Shown here piece by piece: positions 1 to 7,232 of a stretch of 10,881 nt of DNA. Each line of letters opens with the position of its first letter. Position 1 is the stretch's first letter. The stretch is from positions 430-11,310 of the forward strand of contig DHWI01000069.1 in assembly GCA_002413095.1 (NCBI GenBank), read 5' to 3'. A model generated the notes under the pieces. That model worked only from the letters and a program-made list of their open reading frames with translations, ran no database searches and was not told the origin of the DNA. A program made the translations under genes and the position numbers. Source of the DNA: Thermoleophilia bacterium UBA5186. Lineage in GTDB: Bacteria > Actinomycetota > Thermoleophilia > Gaiellales > Gaiellaceae.

Positions 1-1472
1 AGTCGCAGCTCGCGGATGATCTGGATCCGCTCCAGCGTGTCGATCTCGGAGTGGAGGTAGCGCGCCTTGACGCCGCTCTCCAGCAGATAGTCCGTCAGGT
101 CCTCGGACATCTTCTTCGTCAGGGTGGTGACGAGGACCCGCTCGCTGACCTCCTCGCGCCGCCGGATCTCGTTCAGCAGGTCGTCGATCTGGTTCTTGGT
201 CGCGCGCAGCTCGACCTCGGGGTCGACGAGGTAGGTCGGCCGGATCAGCTGCTCGGCGACCTTCGTGGAATGCCGCAGCTCGAACGGCCCCGGGGTGGCC
301 GAGACGAAGACCAGCTGCGGCACCTTCTCGAGGAACTCGTCGAAGCGGAGCGGGCGGTTGTCGAGCGCCGACGGGAGCCGGAAGCCGTAGTCGACGAGCG
401 TCTGCTTGCGCGAGCGGTCGCCCTCGTGCATCCCGCCGATCTGCGGCACTGTCTGGTGAGACTCGTCGACGAAGATGACGAAGTCCTTCTCGAAGTAATC
501 GAGCAGCGTGAACGGATGGGTGCCCGGCCCACGGCCCTCGAGGATGCGCGAGTAGTTCTCGATCCCGTTGCAGAAGCCGAGCTCCTGCATCATCTCGAGG
601 TCGTATTCGGTGCGCTGCCGGATGCGATGCGCCTCGAGCATCCGTCCCTCAGCCTCGAAGTGCTTGACCTGCTGCTCGAGCTCGTGCCGGATCTCCTGGA
701 CCGCGCGCTCGATTGTCGGCTTGGACGTGACGTACTCCGTCGCGGGCCAGATCGCGAGGTTGTCGAGCCTCGAGAAGATCTCCCCCGAGATCGGGTCGAA
801 GTGGGTGATCTGCTCCACCTCGTCGCCGAAGAAGGAGACCCTGTAGGCCGTCTCCTGGTTCGCGGGCTGCACCTCGACGACGTCGCCCTTGACGCGGAAG
901 CGGCCACGCCCGAGCACCGCGTCGTTGCGCACGTACTGCGAGTCGATCAGCTTCCGCAGGACGAGGTCGCGGTCGTGCTCGGAGCCCACCTCGAGGTAGG
1001 TCATCCGGTCGCGCCACTCCTCCGGCGATCCCAGGCCGTAGATGCAGGACACCGACGCGACGACGATCACGTCGCGCCGGGTGAAGAGCGCAGAAGTCGC
1101 GGCGAGCCGGAGCCGCGCGATGTCGTCGTTCTGGGACGAGTCCTTCTCGATGTAGAGGTCGGCCTGCGGGACGTATGCCTCGGGCTGGTAGTAGTCGTAG
1201 TAGGAGACGAAGTACTCGACGGCGTTGTGTGGGAAGAACTCGCGGAACTCGTTGCAGAGCTGGGCGGCCAGCGTCTTGTTGTGCGCGATGATCAGCGCGG
1301 GCTTCTGAACCTCCTCGATGATCCAGGCCATCGTGGCCGTCTTGCCGGTGCCGGTCGCGCCGAGGAGCGTCTGGTAGCGCTCGCCCGCGAGGAGCCCTGC
1401 GGAGAGCTCCTCGATCGCACGCGGCTGGTCGCCGGTGGGCGCGTAGTCGGCTGATGTTTTGAGTGGCGGCAC
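1..1472 (-). CDS. uvrB: UvrABC excinuclease subunit B, 3' part cut by the window edge
   Basis: UvrB is the damage-verification helicase-like subunit of nucleotide excision repair; with UvrA it loads on damaged DNA and then recruits UvrC for incision. The translation contains the UvrB N-terminal signature [12 protein letters not shown] (residues 12-23), the Walker A motif GATGTGKT (38-45), the beta-hairpin signature around [11 protein letters not shown] (90-100) that clamps damaged DNA, and the DESH box (336-339). The start of the second RecA-like domain follows. About 490 codons are present, and some 170-230 residues including the UVR domain that binds UvrC lie beyond base 1. The frame is open to the edge. 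I chose GTG at 1472 because it gives a normal N-terminus and no other in-frame start lies close upstream. No Shine-Dalgarno is visible, but a TANNNT box is nearby. The gene is divergent from the DUF1360 gene with a 21-base gap. Identification is secure; the start is likely. Confidence 0.96.
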   Translation of the reverse strand, partial: MPPLKTSADYAPTGDQPRAIEELSAGLLAGERYQTLLGATGTGKTATMAWIIEEVQKPALIIAHNKTLAAQLCNEFREFFPHNAVEYFVSYYDYYQPEAYVPQADLYIEKDSSQNDDIARLRLAATSALFTRRDVIVVASVSCIYGLGSPEEWRDRMTYLEVGSEHDRDLVLRKLIDSQYVRNDAVLGRGRFRVKGDVVEVQPANQETAYRVSFFGDEVEQITHFDPISGEIFSRLDNLAIWPATEYVTSKPTIERAVQEIRHELEQQVKHFEAEGRMLEAHRIRQRTEYDLEMMQELGFCNGIENYSRILEGRGPGTHPFTLLDYFEKDFVIFVDESHQTVPQIGGMHEGDRSRKQTLVDYGFRLPSALDNRPLRFDEFLEKVPQLVFVSATPGPFELRHSTKVAEQLIRPTYLVDPEVELRATKNQIDDLLNEIRRREEVSERVLVTTLTKKMSEDLTDYLLESGVKARYLHSEIDTLERIQIIRELR

Positions 1473-1481
1473 TTCAGGGAC

Positions 1482-1487
1482 AGGGTA
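1482..1487 (-). promoter_or_regulatory. Candidate -10 box for uvrB (TACCCT)
   Basis: Reading on the minus strand, TACCCT matches the actinobacterial TANNNT -10 pattern and ends 9 bases before the GTG start of uvrB. Transcription starting about 7 bases after the box would give a leader of only two or three bases, which fits the absence of a Shine-Dalgarno sequence. There is no convincing -35 element. The box lies in the 21-base gap between the divergent start codons. This is inference from a short motif. Confidence 0.4.
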
Positions 1488-1493
1488 GCCGCC

Positions 1494-1976
1494 GTGCCCG
1501 AAGCCACAGGGCGTCCGCCCTACACCGCCTACGCACAGATCGCCGCGACCTTCGTGGGCGGTCTCGTGGCGGCGGGCGGGCTCGCGAAGGTCCTCGACCG
1601 CGACCCGCGCTGCGACACTGCGCTCGACCTCGTCGTACTCGCCGGGGCGACGTTCAAGGCCGCACGGACGATCGCGCGGGACGACGTGACGAGCTTCGTC
1701 CGGGCGCCGTTTGTCGAGGGGGAGGCGGGCAGGGGCGAGGAGGAGGAGCCGAAGCAGACCGGCGGTTTGGAGCAGGCGATTGGCGAGCTCGTCACGTGCA
1801 CGCGCTGCGTCGGGATGTGGGCGGCCGCGGGCCTGACCGCGACGCAAATCATTGCCCCGAGGTTCGGGCGGCTGCTTACGTGGACGCTCGCGGCAGCGGC
1901 GGCGAACGACTTCCTGCAGGCCGGCTTCGCCGCGCTGGCCGACAGGTCGAACGCGCTCGAGGAGCGCGTGGGCTAG
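1494..1976 (+). CDS. DUF1360 family small membrane protein
   Basis: This is a 160-residue protein of the DUF1360 family, whose molecular function is not known. The family signatures are clear: [12 protein letters not shown] (residues 62-73) and [13 protein letters not shown] (97-109) with its CxxC pair (C102, C105). A Glu-rich loop (76-87) separates them. Hydrophobic stretches at about 14-34, 42-61, 105-121 and 126-148 suggest an integral membrane protein with three or four helices. The start is GTG; an AGGG 8 bases upstream (1482-1485) could be a weak Shine-Dalgarno, and it overlaps the opposing uvrB -10 box. The gene is divergent from uvrB, and its TAG stop overlaps the stop of the convergent STAND gene. 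The family is confident; the role is unknown, and nothing in the sequence links it to DNA repair beyond adjacency. Confidence 0.88.
   Translation: MPEATGRPPYTAYAQIAATFVGGLVAAGGLAKVLDRDPRCDTALDLVVLAGATFKAARTIARDDVTSFVRAPFVEGEAGRGEEEEPKQTGGLEQAIGELVTCTRCVGMWAAAGLTATQIIAPRFGRLLTWTLAAAAANDFLQAGFAALADRSNALEERVG
1973..1976. other. Shared CTAG: overlapping stop codons of convergent genes
   Basis: The palindrome CTAG supplies TAG on the plus strand (1974-1976, DUF1360) and TAG on the minus strand (1975-1973, STAND-WD40). The two convergent coding regions therefore end in the same four bases, leaving no intergenic space for a terminator between them. This is seen directly in the sequence. Confidence 0.95.
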
Positions 1977-4900
1977 CCGCCCACGTAGCGGCCCCGCTCC
2001 GCCGGCGTCAGCGTTCGCCCGGTCAGCGCCAGCCGCTGGTCGGCAAGAGCGATGAGCCCGCGCAGGCTCGCGCAGGTCTCGCAGCGATAGGTCCGGATCG
2101 TCCCGTCGACGCCGCCCGTGATGATCCCTCGCGCTCCCGTGAACAGCGCGCTCGTCAGCCGGCCTTGGTGCCCGCGCAGGTAGAGCACCAGGCGGCCTGA
2201 CGAGGCGTCCCAAAGCCCCGCGGTAGCGGGCCCGGCCGTGACGACCCACCGACCGTCGGGACTGAACGACGCGTCGCTGACGACGGCAAAGTGGCCGACG
2301 AGCACACGCAGCGGGTCACCCGACCGCACGTCCCAGGTGCGCGCGTCCTTGTCCCGGCTCGCCGTGACGAGGAAGCGATCGTCGCGGCTGAACGCCACCG
2401 AGGTCACGTCGTTCTCGTGCCCGCGGAGAACGTGTAGCAGTTTGCCGGTCCGTGCGTCCCAGATTCGCGCGGTCCGGTCGATCGACCCGGTCGCGATCCG
2501 CTGGTCGTCCGGGCTGAACGCGACGCTCGTGACGGCTCGCGTGTGGCCGCGGAGAACCCGTAGCAAGCGGCCGTCGCCCGACCAGAGCTGGACGTCACCG
2601 CGCGTGTCGGCGATCGCGACCTCGTCCCCCGCGCTCGAGAGATCGACGGCGGTGACGACGATCGGCGACGCGAACGTTCGCAGCGGGTCGCCCGTCGCCG
2701 AACGACGGAGGACGACGCGGTGCGGCGTCGCGACCGCAACAAGCCGGCCGTCGCCGCTGAACGCGACGTCCGTCGCATGCTCGCGCCCCCCAAGCCGCCG
2801 GACGATGCGTCCACTTGCCGTATCGACGAGGAACGCTCCGTTTGCGGCCGCAACGCCGAGAACGCGACCGCCGGCCGGTCGGTCCAGCGCATCGACGGCC
2901 CCGCCGAAACGTCGCAGCAGCCGAAGCTCCGGTTGCGTCTGGGGGTCCCACAGCCGTGCGGTTCCATCGTCGCTTGCGGTCAGCACCCGCCGCCCGTCAG
3001 ACCGGAACGACGCCGTCGTGACCGCGCCCGTGTGGCCCGCAAGCACCGCGCGGACATTTCCGAGCCCGGGCTTCCACACGCGTGCCGTGCGGTCACGACT
3101 CGCCGTGACGACGGAGAATCCGTCCGGCGAGAAGGCCACATCGGTGACGTAGTTCGTGTGGCCGATGAGCGGCGTGACGAAGCGCGGCCGCGGCAGGTGC
3201 GTCGTCCACACGCGCGCATCGCCGTCCGTGCTCGCCGTCGCGAACAGCTTCCCGCGGGGCGCGATCGCCAAAGCGAGCACGGGCCCTTTGTGACCCTGCA
3301 CCTCCGCGAGGAGACGTCCGCCCACAGGGTCCCAGACACGCGCGGTCCGGTTCAAGCCCGCGGTCACGATCAGACTTCCCGTGGGGCTGTAAGCAGCGCT
3401 CGTGACCCGGCCGCCCTGGAAAAGCGACGCGACTCTCGCTCCGCTCGCCGCGTCGAACACGCGGGCGTACGAATCCGTGCCGACCGTGAGGACGCGGGTG
3501 CCGTCAGGACTCCACGTGACCCTGCGGACGGCGGTTTCGTTCGCCAAGGTTGCGAGCAGCCGGCCGGAGCGGGCGTCCCAGACCCGGACCGTCCGGTCGG
3601 CCGAGCCCGTCGCGATCCTGCCGGAGTCGGGACTGAATGCGGCGGCGTTGACCGACCCGTCGTGGCGCAACTCGCGGAGCTGCTGTCCCGTCTCTGCGTT
3701 CCAGACGCGGGCGACTCCGTCCCGTCCGGTCGTGACGATCAGGCGGCCGTCCGGGCTGAAGCCCGCACCGGTCAAGCGTCCGACGGCGGCGAGCGTCTCG
3801 ACGAGGTGCCCGCGCGCGTCGTAGACGCGCGCGCCCCCGCCGGCGCCCGCGACGACGATGCGTTTCCCGTCGGGACTGAACTCGGCGGTCGCGACCGGCC
3901 CCCGAGTGCGCATCACGCCGCGGACCCGCGAGGCGAGCAGCGCATCACGGAGAACGTCGGCAGCCTGCGCCGACGGAGCGAGGCGCGCGGCACGGTCGGC
4001 GAGCAAGAGACTGAGCTCGGGATCGATCGCGAGCTGCGAGACCGCGGTCGCCTCGAGCGCGCGGGCCCTCGCATGGCGCGCCTCTACGCGTGCGGCGGCA
4101 CGCTCCTTTCGTGCTTCACCGCGCTGTGAGAGGGCAAAGATCGCGATGGCCGCCATGATGGCGAGGCCTGCGAGCGACACGGTCGAAAGGATGACGAGGC
4201 GGCGGTGGCGTCCCGCTGCCTCGGCGCGCGTCCGCGCGAGCTCGCGTTCGGCTTCGAAGCGGGTACGCCACGCGAGCACGGCATCGGCGAGGACGTCGTG
4301 GAAGATCTCGTACCGCGGGCCGCGACCATCTCCGTCCGCGAGGGGACGCACGATCCGCTCCGCTGCGAGCCGGTCGACGACCGCCCGAAGCCGCGGCTCG
4401 TCCGTATCGGCATAGCGCGCGAGATCGTCGAAAGCGTGAGCGATCTTCGTACCTGACGGTGTCACCAGGTAGTTGAAGAGGCTCGCGGCGGTCTCCTTCT
4501 CCTGCTCGTCGAGACCCGCAAGGGCACGCTCGAGATGCTCCTCGACGATGCGCCCGGCCCCGCCGAGCTCGCGAAGGGTCGCGAGCTGCAGCGTTGTCGA
4601 GCCGCGTTCGCGCTCGACCTGCCAGAGGCGTTCGAGCACGAGCTGGAGATACGCCGCTTCAACACGTGCTCGGTCGTCCTGGGCCTCGACGACGCCTCGG
4701 CCCGCGAGCCCGTAGTCGATCCGGCCGGCACTCACCTGGTCGAGCACCGTGTCGACGAGCTCGGGCTCGGCCGTCCACCGTTCGCCGCCGAGCCGATGGT
4801 ACTGCTCGAGCGGCCCGACGATCGCAGAGCGCCCGGACTCGCGGTCGAGGTGGTCCAGGCGGAGGTAATTCGAAAAGAGTCGTGGAATCCGTGTCTTGAA

Positions 4901-5485
4901 TGCGTCGAGCGTCGCCAGCGCGTCATCTCGGACGCCCAGCAGGACGTTGACGCGGAGCTCGGGACGGTTGACGACGTCGGCGAGTGCGTCGAGGAAGCCC
5001 TCGTCACCCTCACGCCCGTGGTAGAGGAAGTACTCCTCCGTCTGGTCGAGGATGAGGTAGAGCTCGCCTCCGAGCACCTCGGCCCACCGAGCGAGCGTCT
5101 CGGCAAGCGACCCGCCGCGCCGCGGAGGGTCAACGTCCCCGAGCAGCGCCCGCGCACAGGATTCCGTTGCCTCCTCGATCGCCGCGACCGGCTCCTCGCG
5201 CCACGAGCTGAAGACGACGACGCCGAACTCGGGGCTGCCGCCCACCGCCACGCTCGCGCGCGCCTGCTCGCGCAGGGTGTGCGCGACCCCGGCGCGGACC
5301 AGCGAGCTCTTGCCGACGCCGATGGGCCCGTAGAGCACGGTGAGCCGCGCGGCCATGAGATTGGCGGTCACGAGGCCGGTCTCGCGTTCCCGGCCGAAGA
5401 AGAAGAGAGCGTCGAGCTCCGAGTCCTCGAACGGGACGAGGCCCTTGTACGGGCTGGCCGGCAGGAAGACGGCCGCTCGGCTCAC
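1973..5485 (-). CDS. Membrane-anchored nSTAND1 NTPase with C-terminal WD40 repeats
   Basis: This 1170-residue signal-transducing STAND-type NTPase begins with the nSTAND1 hallmark [10 protein letters not shown] (11-20) and FGRERE (30-35). A Walker A motif GPIGVGKSS follows (53-61), then Walker B with [10 protein letters not shown] (144-153), where D147 is the likely Mg-coordinating acid. A helical STAND region runs to about 425. One hydrophobic segment (430-452) is flanked by Arg-rich stretches, followed by the DPELSLLLA linker (489-497) common in this class. About 14 full and one partial WD40-type repeats (529-1134) are enough for two seven-bladed propellers. A CETC tail precedes a short C-terminal helix. 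STAND proteins couple ligand binding by the repeats to NTP-dependent oligomerisation and effector switching. No effector domain is visible here, so the partner is likely the overlapping SARP-SIR2 gene upstream. The start is GTG, preceded by GGAGGT at a 6-base spacing. Architecture is secure; defence versus developmental or metabolic signalling is open. Confidence 0.92.
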   Translation of the reverse strand: MSRAAVFLPASPYKGLVPFEDSELDALFFFGRERETGLVTANLMAARLTVLYGPIGVGKSSLVRAGVAHTLREQARASVAVGGSPEFGVVVFSSWREEPVAAIEEATESCARALLGDVDPPRRGGSLAETLARWAEVLGGELYLILDQTEEYFLYHGREGDEGFLDALADVVNRPELRVNVLLGVRDDALATLDAFKTRIPRLFSNYLRLDHLDRESGRSAIVGPLEQYHRLGGERWTAEPELVDTVLDQVSAGRIDYGLAGRGVVEAQDDRARVEAAYLQLVLERLWQVERERGSTTLQLATLRELGGAGRIVEEHLERALAGLDEQEKETAASLFNYLVTPSGTKIAHAFDDLARYADTDEPRLRAVVDRLAAERIVRPLADGDGRGPRYEIFHDVLADAVLAWRTRFEAERELARTRAEAAGRHRRLVILSTVSLAGLAIMAAIAIFALSQRGEARKERAAARVEARHARARALEATAVSQLAIDPELSLLLADRAARLAPSAQAADVLRDALLASRVRGVMRTRGPVATAEFSPDGKRIVVAGAGGGARVYDARGHLVETLAAVGRLTGAGFSPDGRLIVTTGRDGVARVWNAETGQQLRELRHDGSVNAAAFSPDSGRIATGSADRTVRVWDARSGRLLATLANETAVRRVTWSPDGTRVLTVGTDSYARVFDAASGARVASLFQGGRVTSAAYSPTGSLIVTAGLNRTARVWDPVGGRLLAEVQGHKGPVLALAIAPRGKLFATASTDGDARVWTTHLPRPRFVTPLIGHTNYVTDVAFSPDGFSVVTASRDRTARVWKPGLGNVRAVLAGHTGAVTTASFRSDGRRVLTASDDGTARLWDPQTQPELRLLRRFGGAVDALDRPAGGRVLGVAAANGAFLVDTASGRIVRRLGGREHATDVAFSGDGRLVAVATPHRVVLRRSATGDPLRTFASPIVVTAVDLSSAGDEVAIADTRGDVQLWSGDGRLLRVLRGHTRAVTSVAFSPDDQRIATGSIDRTARIWDARTGKLLHVLRGHENDVTSVAFSRDDRFLVTASRDKDARTWDVRSGDPLRVLVGHFAVVSDASFSPDGRWVVTAGPATAGLWDASSGRLVLYLRGHQGRLTSALFTGARGIITGGVDGTIRTYRCETCASLRGLIALADQRLALTGRTLTPAERGRYVGG
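2084..3901 (-). repeat. WD40 repeat array (14 full, 1 partial) within the STAND gene
   Basis: Successive units of about 40-42 residues (roughly 120-126 bp) carry the pattern V-T-x-x-x-F-S-P-D-G, a central (V/I)-x-T-(A/G), an A-R-(V/I)-W-D strand, and often a G-H turn. Units start near residues 529, 570, 611, 652, 693, 735, 779, 821, 863, 903, 943, 984, 1026, 1068 and 1109. Units 9 to 11 (about 863-980) are the least canonical: the ninth lacks the W-D strand and the tenth has LRRS in its place. Units 7, 12 and 13 are the most canonical. This looks like two stacked propellers joined by divergent blades. Confidence 0.85.
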
Positions 5486-5497
5486 GCGGGCACCTCC
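5482..5497 (-). promoter_or_regulatory. Strong RBS and GTGA start/stop overlap between SARP-SIR2 and STAND genes
   Basis: On the minus strand GGAGGT (5497-5492) lies 6 bases before the GTG start at 5485. That GTG overlaps the TGA stop of the upstream gene (5484-5482) as GTGA. Strong Shine-Dalgarno pairing plus a 4-base overlap indicates translational coupling and near-stoichiometric expression of the two proteins. Confidence 0.85.
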
Positions 5498-7119
5498 GGT
5501 GCGAGCAGTTCCTCCGCCCGTCTCCTCAGCTCGCTCACGTACTCGTCGAGCGGGACGACGAAGACGTCGACCTCGCGCTCGCGCCAGAACTCACGCGCGA
5601 GCGCACTCGGCGTCGGCTCCACGGCCCACGAGCGGTACGCGACGCGGTCGCGTCCCCAGACGCGGCGCAGGAAGACCCGCAGGTTCCAGTCCTCGAGCCC
5701 GTAGCCGAGGAAGAGGAAGTGGCTCCGACGGAGCCGCGCGACGAGCGTCACCGGAATCACGCTCGCCACCTCCGCCTGAGTGAGGTAGTCGATGTAGTCG
5801 TCCTCGCTGACCACGAAGCTGTCCCAGACCCGGGCGGGGTCGCGGTCGGCCTGACCGTGGATCTTCAGCAGGACGGGGCGACGCTCGACGTCGAGGCTCG
5901 CGTACGCGTTCGGCTCGGCGATCACACGCGCGCCCCCCTCGGCGGGCACGTGCAGGAACTTGCCGCGGTCAGGTCCCTCCGCGATGTACGAAACGACGTC
6001 GAGTTCCTCCCCGGCCTCGTCGAACGCACGCTCCAGCGTGTGGTCGTAGCCGGTCCCGACGAGCAGTTGTTGCGGCAGCCCGCGCGCGCGCAGGAGTGGC
6101 GGCAACGAGGCGAGGAACCGGTGCACTGCGCCAGTTGCCTGGTCGCGCTCGAAGAGCGCATGGAGCTCGTCGTAGAGCGGCCCGATCCCCTGTGTGAGCA
6201 GGATGTGCTGCGAGATCTTCGTGAGCGCCGGCTCGTGGTCCAGCCCGAAGGAGCCGGCGAGATGGGCCGCGACCTCGCTCGGCAGGGGCAAGCTCGCGTC
6301 CGGCCCGAGCACCGTGACGAGACGTGCGGCGGCGAGAGCGCGCACGACTTCGTCGTAGTGGTCCTCGACCGCACGGGTAGGCGACCGCGGCTGGAGGCCT
6401 CCCTCTTGCCGGAGAATCGCCGCGTGGAGCTGCTGGAGGGGCGGGCTCGGCTCGATTCCGAGCTCTTCCACGAGGGCTCGACGCGCCGCCTGGTAGGCCT
6501 CGAGCGCCTCGGCCTGCCGGCCCGAACGGTAGAGCGCCAGCATCAGCTGTCCCCGCAGCCGCTCACGCAACGGGTGGCGGGACACAAGCAGCTCGAGCTC
6601 GCCGACGAGCTGGCTCTCGGCGCCGTTCTCAAGTGCGGCATCAACGCGATCCTCCGCCGCGATCAGCCGTAACTCCTCGAGCCGCCGCGCATCCGCCTGC
6701 GCGAACGAATCGGTTTCGAAGTCGGCGAGGGGCGGGCCACGCCAGAGGGCGAGCGCCTCGGACAGCGTGCGCAGCCGCTCGTCAGGCTCCTGCGGCCGAG
6801 CCTCTCGCAGCAGCCGCTCGAAGCGGTCCAGGTCGAGGTCCCCCGGCTCGACGCGCAAGACGTAGCCGGGAGACCGCGTGACGACGCGATCCGCTCCGAG
6901 CAGCTTGCGGAGCTGCGAGATCGAGTTCTGCAGCGACGCGGTCGCAGTGCGCGGGGCCTGCTCTCCCCAGAGCTCGTCCACCAGCCGGTCTGTCGAAACG
7001 ACCTCATTCGCACGCAGAAGCAGGATCGCGAGCAAAGCCCGTTGCTTCTGACCGGCGACTTCGATTGCCTCGCCTGATTCGCCGACGACCTCGAGCGGGC
7101 CGAGGATCCGGAACTCCAT
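5482..7119 (-). CDS. SARP (winged helix + BTAD) transcription activator fused to a divergent SIR2-like domain
   Basis: This 545-residue fusion protein starts with an OmpR/PhoB-type winged-helix DNA-binding domain of the SARP class (about 1-95: RILGPLEV, TDRLVDELWG, ASLQNSISQLRKLLG). The bacterial transcriptional activator (BTAD) helical repeat domain follows (about 98-243), ending with ALVEELGIEPSPPLQQLH. Residues about 248-540 match the SIR2-like family common in actinobacteria: LLVGTGYDHTLERAF (352-366), LLKIHG (417-422), SEDDYIDYL (438-446) and FLFLGYGLEDWNLRVFL (468-484). The catalytic-type His is kept (H421). The Gly-rich loop GAGxS/N reads GPDAS (262-266), and the usual TNYD reads TGYD (356-359), so the catalytic Asn is Gly. 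NAD hydrolysis is therefore doubtful; NAD or ADP-ribose sensing is conceivable. It is the first gene of an operon with the STAND-WD40 gene. The ATG sits 7 bases after a TACAAA box, and an AAAGGG could also serve as a Shine-Dalgarno. Domain calls are secure; activity and ligand are not known. Confidence 0.92.
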   Translation of the reverse strand: MEFRILGPLEVVGESGEAIEVAGQKQRALLAILLLRANEVVSTDRLVDELWGEQAPRTATASLQNSISQLRKLLGADRVVTRSPGYVLRVEPGDLDLDRFERLLREARPQEPDERLRTLSEALALWRGPPLADFETDSFAQADARRLEELRLIAAEDRVDAALENGAESQLVGELELLVSRHPLRERLRGQLMLALYRSGRQAEALEAYQAARRALVEELGIEPSPPLQQLHAAILRQEGGLQPRSPTRAVEDHYDEVVRALAAARLVTVLGPDASLPLPSEVAAHLAGSFGLDHEPALTKISQHILLTQGIGPLYDELHALFERDQATGAVHRFLASLPPLLRARGLPQQLLVGTGYDHTLERAFDEAGEELDVVSYIAEGPDRGKFLHVPAEGGARVIAEPNAYASLDVERRPVLLKIHGQADRDPARVWDSFVVSEDDYIDYLTQAEVASVIPVTLVARLRRSHFLFLGYGLEDWNLRVFLRRVWGRDRVAYRSWAVEPTPSALAREFWREREVDVFVVPLDEYVSELRRRAEELLAPEVPA

Positions 7120-7126
7120 GTCGCCC

Positions 7127-7135
7127 TTTGTAACA
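7127..7135 (-). promoter_or_regulatory. Candidate extended -10 (TG-T-TACAAA) for the SARP-SIR2/STAND operon
   Basis: Minus-strand TGTTACAAA carries an extended -10 TG and a hexamer matching TATAAT at four of six positions, including the key second A. It ends 7 bases before the ATG of the SARP-SIR2 gene, so the transcript could begin at or next to the start codon. No good -35 is seen about 17 bases upstream (TGGTGG), as would be expected for an activator-dependent promoter. Confidence 0.45.
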
Positions 7136-7158
7136 GCGTTGCGGCGCTGCCACCAGGG

Positions 7159-7172
7159 GGCGCCGCGGCGCC
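7159..7172. repeat. 14-bp perfect palindrome in the divergent promoter region
   Basis: GGCGCCGCGGCGCC is its own reverse complement. It lies between the -10 of the SARP operon and the heptad array, and overlaps the first heptad by two bases. It could be a dimer-binding site or a chance palindrome in G+C-rich DNA. Confidence 0.4.
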
Positions 7173-7210
7173 GTTAGCGATCCGTTAGGCGCCCGTTGAG
7201 AGGCGGTTGG
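7171..7210 (+). promoter_or_regulatory. Four 11-bp-phased heptads, putative SARP operator
   Basis: Four heptads begin exactly 11 bases apart: CCGTTAG (7171), CCGTTAG (7182), CCGTTGA (7193) and CGGTTGG (7204), all sharing GTT at the same place. SARP activators are known to bind direct heptameric repeats with an 11-bp period, one helical turn, overlapping the -35 region. The array lies in the 113-base gap between a SARP gene and the divergent exported-protein gene. If the ATG at 7233 is +1, the heptads cover -62 to -23, the usual activating position for that gene; relative to the SARP start they lie at about -52 to -91. Spacing and location are seen; recognition by this SARP is inference. Confidence 0.7.
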
Positions 7211-7220
7211 GGCTCCCGCG

Positions 7221-7226
7221 GACGGT
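7221..7226 (+). promoter_or_regulatory. Weak candidate -10 (GACGGT) for the dimethylformamidase-like gene
   Basis: GACGGT keeps the two most important -10 bases (A second, T sixth). It occupies -12 to -7 relative to the ATG at 7233, which would give a leaderless transcript. It is 10 bases downstream of the last heptad, close to the 8 bases usual at SARP-activated promoters. A poor -10 would fit activator dependence. The call is tentative because the motif is short. Confidence 0.25.
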
Positions 7227-7232
7227 GGCCGC

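Noticed and set aside
51..1454. Long plus-strand open frame of 467 codons
   Set aside because: It is antisense to unmistakable uvrB and shows only Leu/Arg/Asp-rich low-complexity sequence, the usual product of codon bias in G+C-rich DNA.
2720..4129. Plus-strand open frame of 469 codons
   Set aside because: It is antisense to the WD40 part of the STAND gene, rich in Arg and without recognisable domains.
5482..5497. A frameshift splitting one SARP-SIR2-STAND-WD40 gene
   Set aside because: The second gene has a full Shine-Dalgarno at proper spacing, a GTG start, and an intact N-terminal SPYKGL motif, so two coupled genes are more likely than a broken fusion.
4535..5704. Plus-strand open frame of 389 codons
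   Set aside because: It is antisense across the STAND domain and the SARP-SIR2 3' end and shows no domain; the minus-strand genes are clear.
5482..6380. A standard active SIR2 NADase abortive-infection effector
   Set aside because: The missing catalytic Asn and broken GAG motif, with fusion to a DNA-binding activator, do not support calling it an active NADase.
7171..7210. A CRISPR or satellite array
   Set aside because: The repeats are 7 bases with an 11-base period and only four copies; this is operator-like, not CRISPR.
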